Positions 24,469 to 33,900 of a stretch of DNA of 64,000 nucleotides are shown in pieces. Under the pieces are notes generated by a model. It saw only the letters and a list, made by a program, of their open reading frames with translations, had not been told where the DNA came from and did not search any database. A program made the position numbers and the translations under genes. Source of the stretch: Adlercreutzia agrestimuris (lineage in GTDB: Bacteria; Actinomycetota; Coriobacteriia; Coriobacteriales; Eggerthellaceae); NCBI RefSeq assembly GCF_943193125.1, contig NZ_CALPCX010000001.1, forward strand, positions 1 through 64,000. Direction: 5' to 3'. Positions within the stretch are counted from its first letter, which is position 1. The number at the start of each line of letters is the position of its first letter.

Positions 24469-26919
24469 CTAGCCTCGTATTTCCGCGCCAACGGCAGCGC
24501 ATACTTTTTTGACAAGGCGCTCATGTGCCTTGTCCACTTCTTCGCTGGTGAGGGTGCGATCAGGTGCACGATAGGTAAGCGCATATGCCAAAGATTTCTT
24601 GTTCTTACCTACGCGCTCTTCATCACGATATACGTCAAATAATTGCACGTCTTCTAGCAGTTTGCCGCCAGCACTATTCATGCATTGAAGGATCTTCTCA
24701 TGAGTTACCCCCTCATCAACCACCAACGCCAAGTCAATGGCAACAGCAGGAAATACGGGTACATCACGATAATCGCGAGCTGGACGAGCGGCCTTAATGA
24801 GTGCGTCAAGATCAAGCTCAAAAGCCACAACAGGTCCAGTAATGTCGAAGTCGCGAACAGCAAGCGGATGCAGTTCACCAACCCAACCAAGAACCGTACC
24901 TTCGCTTACAACAGAAGCCGCGCGACCTGGTTGCAAGTGCGGCGCTTGATCTGCATCAACTGCCTTAAAGCGAACCTTAGGTAAAGCAAGTTCACGAATG
25001 AGGTTTTCAATTACACCTTTACCGTCAAAGAAGTCAAACTGATCAGGCGATACATTCCAACCGTTCTCGGTCATAGCTCCCGCTAATACACCTGCTACGC
25101 GCATGCGCTCCTTAGGCTTCTTTTTACCTTCATGCGCAAAGAACACCTTGCCACTCTCATACAGCTGAATGTTTGCCACACCACGACTTTGGTTATAAGC
25201 CACACTGCGCAAAAGACCTGGAATAATACTCTGACGCATAACTGATTGTTCGGCATTGAGCGGATTCAACAGTTCAACTGGTTGCCCTAGGTCATCTTTG
25301 GGCATACGCAAACGATCAAGCTCAGTAGGCTCAGCAAACGAATAGGTCATCGTCTCATTCAAACCGCTTGCCCGAAGCGTTGCATTAATTTTTGCCAACC
25401 CTAGCTCAACATCGCTGCGAACTCCAAAACGTCCACGGCCACCAGGAAGCGTTGCTTCAACTCTATCCATTCCCCACAAACGCAAAACTTCCTCATATAA
25501 GTCAATCTCTCGCTCAAGGTCAGGACGAAACGTTGGAGCTACCACTGCAAGCACGCAAGGATCATCGGTTGCGGAAACCTCACACCCCAGACGCTTTAAG
25601 ATATCGCGAATAAAGTCTTCAGGGATATCTGCACCCATCATGGCGCAGAAACGATCAATGCGAAACTCAAGATTAACCGGAGCGCTTAGTACGTCATGCA
25701 CATCCACAACACCCGGTCGCACCGTACCGCCTGACACCTCAGCCAAAAGTGCACAAGCCGCTTGGCTGATCACCTCAACGGGCACATCATCTACGCCGCG
25801 CTCATAGCGCATAGAAGATTCACTTATTAAGCCTAAGTTGCGGCTGGTTCGTGAAGTATGCGCACGATTAAATGCAGCGGCTTCCAAAAGCACCGAGGTA
25901 GTCTCTTCGGTAACTTCGGTTTCAAGACCACCCATAACGCCGGCCAAAGCAACTGCGCGCTCTGGCGTAGCAATGACGGTCATATCGGAAGTTAAAACAC
26001 GGTTTTCGCCATCAAGGGTCGTAAACTTTTCACCCTCTTGAGCAGGACGTACCACAATACGCACCCGTCCGTCTTGCTCCATAAGCTTGTCGTAGTCAAA
26101 GGCGTGCAAGGGCTGCCCAAACAAAAACATAATGTAGTTTGTCACATCTACGACATTGTTGATTGATCGAGCACCTGCCGCACTGACTCGCTCAGCAAGC
26201 CATGCAGGGCTCGGACCGATCTTTACGTTGTCAATAACACGGGCGGTATAGCGCGGACAACGATCAAAATCCACAACGTCAACCGACACAAGGTCAGAGA
26301 CATCTGCGCCTTGCTCAAACTCAGACAAACGGTCCGCCATTGCAGCAAGGGGTGACGTGTAGTCGTGTTGATACATTGCACCCACTTCGCGCGCCATACC
26401 TACCATGGACAAGCAATCAGGGCGATTTGGAGTAATCTCTAGGTCAAGCACGGTATCAGTGTTTGACAAATACTGAGCAATTGGCGTGCCAACGGGTGTA
26501 TCATCAGCAAGAATCCAGATGCCTTCATGGTTGTTGCTCAAGCCCAATTCGCGCTCTGAACAGCACATACCGCAGCTCGTAACACCACGCAATTTTGACT
26601 TTTTAATGACGAAATCACCGGGAAGAACCGCACCGATCTTTGCTACAACCACTTTTTTGCCTGCACAAGCATTAGGAGCGCCGCAAACAATTTGCAGCGG
26701 TTCATCTTCGCCCACATTAACGCTCAACACATGCAAATGATCGCTGTCAGGATGCGCCTCACAAGAAAGCGTCTCCCCTACCACGATATTGTCAAAAGAC
26801 TCACCTAATGTCTCAACGCCCTCAACACCAGTGCCCGTCAAATCAAGCTTGTCGCAAAATGCTTTCGTGTCAGCAGGAACGTCAACATATTCAGAGAGCC
26901 AATTCAGTGATACTTTCAT
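24469..26919 (-). CDS. pheT: Phenylalanyl-tRNA synthetase beta subunit
   Basis: Beta chain of the (alpha-beta)2 enzyme, with editing and tRNA-binding domains. At 816 residues it has the normal length. An EMAP-II-like tRNA-binding domain (about 40-150) includes LQIVCGAPNACAGKKVVVAKIG. The B3/B4 editing region follows, then B5 and the catalytic-like core, and a C-terminal FDX-ACB anticodon-binding domain (VFPAVAIDLALVVDEGV onward). Ribosome site AAAGGAG. It follows pheS by 12 bases and is controlled with it by the T-box leader. Confidence 0.97.
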   Translation of the reverse strand: MKVSLNWLSEYVDVPADTKAFCDKLDLTGTGVEGVETLGESFDNIVVGETLSCEAHPDSDHLHVLSVNVGEDEPLQIVCGAPNACAGKKVVVAKIGAVLPGDFVIKKSKLRGVTSCGMCCSERELGLSNNHEGIWILADDTPVGTPIAQYLSNTDTVLDLEITPNRPDCLSMVGMAREVGAMYQHDYTSPLAAMADRLSEFEQGADVSDLVSVDVVDFDRCPRYTARVIDNVKIGPSPAWLAERVSAAGARSINNVVDVTNYIMFLFGQPLHAFDYDKLMEQDGRVRIVVRPAQEGEKFTTLDGENRVLTSDMTVIATPERAVALAGVMGGLETEVTEETTSVLLEAAAFNRAHTSRTSRNLGLISESSMRYERGVDDVPVEVISQAACALLAEVSGGTVRPGVVDVHDVLSAPVNLEFRIDRFCAMMGADIPEDFIRDILKRLGCEVSATDDPCVLAVVAPTFRPDLEREIDLYEEVLRLWGMDRVEATLPGGRGRFGVRSDVELGLAKINATLRASGLNETMTYSFAEPTELDRLRMPKDDLGQPVELLNPLNAEQSVMRQSIIPGLLRSVAYNQSRGVANIQLYESGKVFFAHEGKKKPKERMRVAGVLAGAMTENGWNVSPDQFDFFDGKGVIENLIRELALPKVRFKAVDADQAPHLQPGRAASVVSEGTVLGWVGELHPLAVRDFDITGPVVAFELDLDALIKAARPARDYRDVPVFPAVAIDLALVVDEGVTHEKILQCMNSAGGKLLEDVQLFDVYRDEERVGKNKKSLAYALTYRAPDRTLTSEEVDKAHERLVKKVCAAVGAEIRG

Positions 26920-26931
26920 ACGTGGTCTCCT

Positions 26932-27993
26932 TTAGAACTGTCGCAAGAAACGCATGTCGCCTTCAAGCAGCATACGCAGATCGGGTACGTTATATTTCAG
27001 GCAGGCAATACGCTCAACACCCATGCCAAACGCAAAACCCGAATAAACTTCAGGATCAATGCCCGAATAGCGAAGCACATTCGGATCAACCATGCCGCAA
27101 CCTAAGATTTCAAGCCAGCCGGTACCTTTGCAAAAACGGCATCCTTCGCCATGACAAATTCCGCAGCTGACATCAACCTCTGCTGAGGGTTCGGTAAAGG
27201 GGAAATAATGCGCGCGAAAACGGGTCTTACGCTCTGGTCCAAACATCTGTTTACAGAAAAAGTCCAGCGTACCTTTCAGGTCACCAAAAGTTATACCCTT
27301 GTCCACTACCAAGCCTTCAATCTGGGTAAACTGCGGCAAGTGAGAAGGGTCAGCCACATCGCGACGATAAACTTTACCAGGTGCAATAACATAAATGGGT
27401 GGTTGCTGCTCTTCCATAGCATGCACCTGCACACCTGAAGTTTGCGTACGCAACAACACATCAGATTCACCACGTACTGCCGCAGCATCCCCGGAAAGAT
27501 CGCGCACGTAAAACGTATCCTGCATAGAACGCGAAGGATGGTCAGCAGGCGCATTGAGCGCCTCAAAGTTGTAGTAGTCAGTCTCAACTTCAGGACCAGT
27601 GGCTACCGAATAACCTAAGCCAAAAAAGACTTCAGAGATCTCATCGGTAATGCGATTAATCAGATGACGCGTACCCATTTGTTGAGCGCGACCCGGCAAA
27701 GTAACATCTACAGCAGCCGCATCAATTGCAGCCTCAAGCTCAGCTGCCGCAAGCGCGCTTTTACGCGTCTCAAGTGCTTGTTCGATTGTTTGTCGAACTG
27801 CATTGAGGGTCTTGCCAACCTCTGCACGTTCTTCTTTTGGAACCTGTCCCATATTGCGAAGATATGCCGTCAGTGAACCCGACTTGCCCAGAACGCTAAT
27901 GCGCACCTGGTCAAGTGCACAGGTGTCGACAGCCGCCTCAATGCTGGCAAGTGTATCTGCCTGCAAAGCGCATAACTCATCAGCCAGTGCCAT
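26932..27993 (-). CDS. pheS: Phenylalanyl-tRNA synthetase alpha subunit
   Basis: Catalytic chain of class II PheRS, 353 residues from ATG 27993 (AAAGG ribosome site). An N-terminal coiled coil covers about 1-95. Class II motifs appear as MGTRHLINRITDEI with FFGLGYSVATGPEVE, RTQTSGVQVHAM, FPFTEPSAEVDVSC and FAFGMGVERIACLKY. The CxxC pair (CGICHGEGCRFC) is present. A long in-frame extension to 28128 would run into the T-box terminator and is rejected. It lies 76 bases downstream of the terminator T-run. Confidence 0.97.
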   Translation of the reverse strand: MALADELCALQADTLASIEAAVDTCALDQVRISVLGKSGSLTAYLRNMGQVPKEERAEVGKTLNAVRQTIEQALETRKSALAAAELEAAIDAAAVDVTLPGRAQQMGTRHLINRITDEISEVFFGLGYSVATGPEVETDYYNFEALNAPADHPSRSMQDTFYVRDLSGDAAAVRGESDVLLRTQTSGVQVHAMEEQQPPIYVIAPGKVYRRDVADPSHLPQFTQIEGLVVDKGITFGDLKGTLDFFCKQMFGPERKTRFRAHYFPFTEPSAEVDVSCGICHGEGCRFCKGTGWLEILGCGMVDPNVLRYSGIDPEVYSGFAFGMGVERIACLKYNVPDLRMLLEGDMRFLRQF

Positions 27994-28068
27994 GCTATCC
28001 AGCCTTTCTTTACCATCTGTGCACACCTCACGCGTACACAAGCTTATTACCAGACCCGCATATGCCAC

Positions 28069-28440
28069 AAAAAAAAGAGCCTTCCCTTCTTGTGACCTGC
28101 AGGCATTGTTGCCATAACGCAGCTCCAAGGACGGGAGGAGGCTCTCGCGGTACCACCTTGGTTGATGAGGAGTTCATCCACTTCATTAGCTCTATGACGG
28201 GAGCACCCGGCATCTTCTACTAATCATCTTGCAAAGAAACGGCTTGAAAGGGATCTCATGGGCATCTTAATAAACCCATCACCAATTTTGCCATCAATCT
28301 TTGCATCCGCATTCAAAGATACTGCTCGGAAGGGAATAACCAGCACGCATGCTCGGGTTCTCTCAGCATATAAACCCGTCTCTGGAAGCACGACTTAGTA
28401 CTAGTACTGTCTTCTTCAACGCATGTAAAGCGAAAGTATA
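28069..28440 (-). promoter_or_regulatory. T-box riboswitch leader of pheST
   Basis: tRNA-responsive attenuator. The conserved T-box AAGGTGGTACCGCG is seen on the minus strand at 28159-28146. It is followed by a terminator: GAGCCT at 28144-28139, with its partner AGGCTC at 28082-28077 and then eight T (28076-28069). Upstream lies Stem-I-like sequence (GCTGAGAGAACCC) and two TTC triplets near 28329-28336, one of which would be the Phe specifier. A TATACT -10 (28440-28435) puts the RNA start near 28428, so the leader is about 360 bases. When tRNA-Phe is uncharged the antiterminator forms and pheST is read. Confidence 0.9.
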
Positions 28441-28561
28441 GCGCATTTACTTCTGATCGGTGCCTCACGTTTAGATAAAGCGTGTTAATTACGTACAATG
28501 CGCTACACTAACGAGGCGCAATTACCGCATTAACGCAAAAGATTAAAAGATTGGCGAAACT
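28441..28561. other. Divergent region between pheS leader and acetyltransferase
   Basis: Short AT-rich stretch. It should carry the upstream part of the T-box promoter and the promoter of the plus-strand acetyltransferase. No gene is seen. Confidence 0.35.
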
Positions 28562-29191
28562 ATGATTGATGAGACCACTCCTACCACCACCCTCATTCGC
28601 TTCGCCACTGCACAAGATATGGGCGAAATAGCGCGCATTTATGCTCCCTACACCTCTACCCCTATCACCTTTGACGAATGCCCTCTTACAACACAAGAGT
28701 TTCTTGAGCGATATGAGCAAACATGCCGCTTTTTTCCTTGGCTGGTCTTAGAGCACCAGGATCACGCGAGCAGTCGCCTTTTAGGATATGCCTACGCCCA
28801 CCCTCAGCATGAGCGCAAGGCATACCAATGGAACGCAGAGACTTCTATTTATCTTGACCAGGACACTCAAGGACATGGATACGGTGGTGTTTTGTACGAC
28901 ACGCTTCTTGAACTTTTGCAAATGTTGGGATTTAAGATGGCATATGCCCTCGTGACGCTGCCAAATCCCGCAAGCGAAAACCTCCATCACTCACGCGGGT
29001 TTAGCACCATGGGCATCCAGCAACACGCAGGATACACGTGTGGATCATGGCGAGATGTTGCATGGCTCGTCAAACAACTGAGCGCCTTTGATTCTCACCC
29101 TGCCCCACCAATAGCACTTGAAACCTTTATGGCTAACAATCCTGAAACAATTCGCCAGCTTTTAAAGAAGAGCGCCGCTCGTATTTCCTAA
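28562..29191 (+). CDS. GNAT family N-acetyltransferase (phosphinothricin acetyltransferase-like)
   Basis: Acetyl-CoA-dependent acetyltransferase, 209 residues. The N-terminal IRFATAQDMGEIARIYAPYT with TPITFDE resembles Pat/YwnH-type proteins. Motif A for acetyl-CoA binding is DTQGHGYGGVLYDTLLE near 99-115. LVTLPNPASENLHHSRGF is the usual C-terminal part, and GSWRDVAWL ends the fold. A 40-residue C-terminal extension follows. The ribosome site before ATG 28562 is weak. These enzymes act on small amines or amino acids; the substrate is unknown. It stands alone. Confidence 0.85.
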   Translation: MIDETTPTTTLIRFATAQDMGEIARIYAPYTSTPITFDECPLTTQEFLERYEQTCRFFPWLVLEHQDHASSRLLGYAYAHPQHERKAYQWNAETSIYLDQDTQGHGYGGVLYDTLLELLQMLGFKMAYALVTLPNPASENLHHSRGFSTMGIQQHAGYTCGSWRDVAWLVKQLSAFDSHPAPPIALETFMANNPETIRQLLKKSAARIS

Positions 29192-29326
29192 GCAGTCAAC
29201 TTAACAAAATGATACCTGCGTGCTTACGTAGCGTTTTCAAACCTCACATGTAGAGCGTTTTATCTGGTCATATCCTTACTATTGAAGACGGTTATTGTTA
29301 CGTAATCAGTTATTTGGAGGTGCGCA

Positions 29327-30661
29327 ATGGCCGCAGAATCAACATCAACTGCCCCCCTTGCAGGTATTAAAGTAATCGACTGGACCGAAGTTCAATCAGG
29401 TCCGTCTTGCACGCAATTGCTTGCTTGGATGGGTGCAGAAGTAATCAAGATTGAACGTCCTGGCGGAGGCGATCCTACCCGTAGCGAACTGCTTGATATC
29501 GCTGATTCATGGAGCGTCTACTACTTGCAGCTCAATGCTAATAAAAAGTCATTAACGCTTAACTGCAAGACTGATGAAGGTAAAGCAATTTTGACAAAGC
29601 TTCTCAAGGAAGCAGATATTTTTGTTGAAAACATCGGACCGGGCGACGTGGAAAAGATGGGCTTTGGTTGGGAAGAAGTTCACAAGCTCAATCCGAAATT
29701 GATCATGGCTTCGCTCAAAGGCTTTAACCAAGGATCGCGCTTTGCTCACGTAAAAGCATTTGAGCCTGTAGCTCAATCAGCCGGTGGCGCCGCCTCCTCA
29801 ACAGGTTGGAATGAGGGCGACTTCAACGTACCAACTCAATCAGGTGCCGCCTTGGGCGACTCAAATACTGGCATGCATTTAACCATTGGCATTCTAGCCG
29901 CACTTGTTCAGCGTCAACATACCGGCGAAGGTTGCTACGTTTATCAATCAATGCGCAACGCCGTACTAAACCTCTGTCGCATCAAATTACGTGACCAGAT
30001 CATGCTTGATAACTTGGGTGCGTTGCCGCACTACGAGGTATATCCTGACTTCAACTGGGGTAAAGCAATTCCTCGTGCCGAGAATACCGAAGGCGGTCAG
30101 GTTATTGGATGGACATACAAAGCAAAGGGCTGGGAGACAGATCCAAACGCATATGTCTATATCGTTATCCAGAATTCGCAAAAAGGTTTTGAAGCGCTTT
30201 GTAATGCCATCGGCAAACCCGAGCTGGCCTCTGATCCGAAATTCACTCCGTGGCAACAACGACAACTCCACAAGAAGGATCTCTATCCGCTTATCGAAGA
30301 GTACACCAAGCAATATGACAAGTATGAGCTAACCGAAAAGCTCGGTGCTGCTGGCGTACCTGTTGGACCAGTGTGCGACTGGTATGAGATTGAAAACGAT
30401 CCTGAGTTGCTCTCTGATGGCACAATTCCTGAAATTGATCAAGGTGGCGCTCGTGGCAAGTTTAAGACCATTGGTTTACCTTTTACCATGTCAAACTTCA
30501 AGCCTGACTACAAACGTGCACCAGACCTTGGTGAGAACAATGCTGAGATTCTTGAGAGCCTCGGCTATAGCGCAGATCAAATTGCCGCCATGGAAAAGGA
30601 CGGCACACTAGAAGAGCCGCAAACGCCGCACAACGCAGCAGTGCAGGTTATCAAAAAGTAA
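29327..30661 (+). CDS. frc: Formyl-CoA:oxalate CoA-transferase
   Basis: Class III CoA-transferase that moves CoA from formyl-CoA to oxalate, giving oxalyl-CoA and formate. It has 444 residues. The match to the known enzyme is seen along the chain: EVQSGPSCTQLLAWMGAEVI near 21-40, GAALGDSNTGMHL at 173-185 with the catalytic Asp at 178, NAVLNLCRIKLRDQ near 216, and GWTYKAKGWETDPNAYVY. The Gly-rich loop that covers the active site is present in altered form (TEGGQVIGW). Good GGAGGTG ribosome site. It is about 12 kb from oxc, on the other strand. Confidence 0.92.
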   Translation: MAAESTSTAPLAGIKVIDWTEVQSGPSCTQLLAWMGAEVIKIERPGGGDPTRSELLDIADSWSVYYLQLNANKKSLTLNCKTDEGKAILTKLLKEADIFVENIGPGDVEKMGFGWEEVHKLNPKLIMASLKGFNQGSRFAHVKAFEPVAQSAGGAASSTGWNEGDFNVPTQSGAALGDSNTGMHLTIGILAALVQRQHTGEGCYVYQSMRNAVLNLCRIKLRDQIMLDNLGALPHYEVYPDFNWGKAIPRAENTEGGQVIGWTYKAKGWETDPNAYVYIVIQNSQKGFEALCNAIGKPELASDPKFTPWQQRQLHKKDLYPLIEEYTKQYDKYELTEKLGAAGVPVGPVCDWYEIENDPELLSDGTIPEIDQGGARGKFKTIGLPFTMSNFKPDYKRAPDLGENNAEILESLGYSADQIAAMEKDGTLEEPQTPHNAAVQVIKK

Positions 30662-30698
30662 CACTCTCATAGCTTAAAAACCGGGTTTTTGTATTCAG

Positions 30699-30733
30699 GA
30701 AGCGATGTCGCATATGGCATCGCTTCTTTTTTG
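30699..30733 (+). terminator. Terminator after frc
   Basis: 9-bp stem GAAGCGATG / CATCGCTTC (30699-30707, 30718-30726) with a 10-nt loop, followed by TTTTTTG. Confidence 0.9.
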
Positions 30734-30771
30734 TCTTTTATCAGCCTGTTTGGCATTTCCCTTATGTTCAT

Positions 30772-30902
30772 TTGACGCTATAATTTAGTATCAGTTTAGT
30801 AACGTTTTGGTGCCGAATGCATAACGGGAGCCTCCGGTAAGTGGTGTCATGCCGTATTGAGCTTCCTCAAGCATCCACCAACAAGTATGAGGAGTGCTCA
30901 TC
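30772..30902 (+). promoter_or_regulatory. Promoter and leader of the large surface protein
   Basis: A perfect TATAAT lies at 30779-30784; alternatively TTGACG (30772-30777) could serve as a -35 for TTTAGT (30795-30800). The leader of about 100 bases contains CGGGAGCCTCCGG and several short inverted repeats. It resembles no riboswitch I can name. The ribosome site GAGGAG lies before ATG 30903. Confidence 0.4.
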
Positions 30903-33900
30903 ATGAAGAAACAAACTGTTTCGCATAAACTCCTCCGTGTGCTTCTTGCCGGCGTTTTGGCAAGCGGGTTGATGATACCAACCGCTGCGCTTGCAACCGA
31001 ACAAGAAGCTACGGCGGAAGAAAGCGCAACAAGCGTTGCTCCTTCACCTCAAGCAGATGACACAGGAGCTACTGCAGGAGATTTTCTGGTATTAGGGGGA
31101 TCATCTCCGAAGGATTTTGAATTTGCAAACAATATCCTTCATATCAAGACCAGCACGCCATTAACGGTCAAAATGGCGCCGAACAAAACCACAACCGCAC
31201 AAACTATTCAAATTGATGCAGGTACACAAGCTGATCTTACCCTTGCCGGCGTTAACATCGTAACGGCCAACTGTGCACCTATTAATATGATCACCAACTC
31301 AGACGAAGACGGCGATGGTGTAAAAGTCACCAACGCCTACGATATCGTCAACAAAACAAAGCTTCATTTGACCTTAGCAGACGGTACAACCAATAAATTA
31401 CAAAACACTATTACCGGCGCTAATGGCTGGCCTGCCATCCGCTGCGGATGGGGCTCTGTCCTCGTCATTGATGACTCAATTCGCAACCTTGACACCAACA
31501 ATCAAATTGTGACACCAAAAGATGGCATGATTGGTGAAGATGTCACCCTCATAGGAGGACAAACTTTAAAAGCGGGAGACCCAATCACCAACATGGATTC
31601 CGCTAACCCTGGCGTTTTAGATGCTCAAGGTGGCGGACACTCTGCCTGCATTGGTTCGGGTCCTCGTGAAAACGCAGGTACCATTATTATCAATGGCGGC
31701 ACCATTTCTGCAAAAGTGTCGGAATTCAATGGCAGCAACTGGAGTTATCCCAACGGATCAGGCATTGGCGGCGGAGCTGCTGGCTCCGGAACGATCATCA
31801 CCATCAATGGCGGTAATGTTACCGCAGTGGGCGGTTCATGCGGAACCGGCATTGGCGCAGGATTTGGATACTATGACATGAGTGGACATCATGGCAATGT
31901 CTGCAAACCAGACGCTATTGAGGTTCCCACTGGCAACAATAGTGAAAGCGTCTCATATGGCTACAGCTGGTATGGCGTACCTTATGATGGCGGTCCCACT
32001 ATTCATAGTGGCGGTTCAAAGCACTTCCATACGGTTGCAGGTGACATCTCTATTAACGGCGGCTACATTAACGTAACCGCAGCTTATCACGGAAATGCTG
32101 TAGGTCAGTGCTGCGCACATGGTCCTGCTGCAAACAAAAACCACGTCATTCGTATTACTGGCGGTACGCTTATTACCTCCGTTCCGAACAAAAAGAACAC
32201 TGACCCGTATTTGTATGGCATCGGAGCACGCAATGGCTACACACTCGTAACAGGCGGCTCTGTCTTTGTAGAGGATCACCCCCTCACAGGAAAGCCAATG
32301 TTTCAAGGCATTGGCGATACCGCATTTAATACCCAAGGCGTAGAAAACTGGGAGGATATCAAGACCATTGCAGGCGGCGATCCAAACGATCCTGTCGTTG
32401 CAAACCGTAAGTATCTGCCAGACAGCGACAAAGTGCAGATGCTCACCATTAACTTGAGTTCAGAATTTGACGAAAATGAGAATTCAACCGTCCCTATCAC
32501 CAAGTGGAAGCTTCAAATTGACAACCAAGTTCAAAACTATGGTGCACCCTCTTATTTGCACAATGGCGAGCTTTATCTGTGGCTTCCCGAATCAGCAACC
32601 GGCAAAAACGTTACCGTAACTTTGTCCTATCGCGACGATGAGGGTGTAGAACACTCCATAGAACCAATGTATGTTGAAGAGGTTGGCGGCGATCAGGGCT
32701 CAATTTTGAAGCGCTACATCAATATTGATATCGATAAGCTTCCCGCAGAACAGCAAGCATATTTCTCGGGTCTCTCCAAAAACTACGACGGCCTTCCCTT
32801 TGAAATGTTTACCGTATCAGAAAGCAACCCGCTTGACACCTCTCCCTTTGAAGAGCAGGGCAAGCTTCTCAAAGACCCCACCAAGCTTGATGTAAGCTAC
32901 CAGCAATACGCTAAGCGTGGAGACGAGCTCCCCTTACCTGGCAGTGAGGTTATTCGCGAAGGTGTTATGCCTGCTGATTCTGGTGTCTTTAAGTTTGAAA
33001 TTGTTTCGCGTGAATACTCAGAAACCAAGCCCTTCTCATTTAACTATTGGGGACACCGCATTACTGGATGGGCGGAGGTATATCGCGTTCCTGCCATCTT
33101 GGATATCTCTTCAACACAATATGGCACCCTTTCTGAGGATGGTACGTGGACACCCACTACAAAAGACTCGCCTAACCCGGGCAACCGTATCCGGCTTGAT
33201 TTCAACATCCATCCTGCAAGTAGCACCGCAAAAACTTGCGAAGCTCCAACAGGAGCAGTACAGGTAACTTTAGATGGTAAACCTATTGGTGAGCCCATCG
33301 CTCTTACTAAAGAAGTTATAGAAGCATCTGCATACTCAAGTTTTGAAATTATCCCCGCAGAATCTGCTCCAAGCGGTCGTGCAACTACCAAAGTTGTGTA
33401 CTACCTTGATCCTACACGCCTTGATGGCGAGCTTATGGAATCCGGTACCACCACAGCAGATGGCACTGTTCATAAGGTTTCACTTGAATACATTGCAGAT
33501 AAAAACTACATCAAAGGCGTTGAGGACAATCCTGCCAACGCTGATACTGAAGACACCTTCATTGTGCCCGTTGCTCCAACCGACAACATTGAAGTAGACG
33601 GCCCAGATGATCTGAAATATGACTCAGACTCTAAGACAGTAACGGGAACCTATACGAGTTTCCAGGGAGATGCAGCCACGCAAGACTTCTTTAATATGAA
33701 CTTTGTTTCAACGTCGGCTGCGCCTGTGACATTTACCTCGTCAAACCCCGCCGTTGCTGACATTGTTCGAGACGAGAATGGCAATCCGGTATATGACGAA
33801 GATGGCAACGTCAAGATCAACGTACTGAGCTGCGGTACCTGCGTTATCACTATGGATCAACCCGCTAACGCTCTCTACACTGGTCAACATCGCGAGCTAA

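Noticed and set aside
28028..28223. Small open frames across the T-box terminator
   Set aside because: They only reflect the structured leader; no ribosome site is seen.
30785..30890. c-di-GMP riboswitch before the surface protein, because of an AGCCTCCGG word
   Set aside because: The remaining conserved bases and paired stems of that riboswitch are not found.
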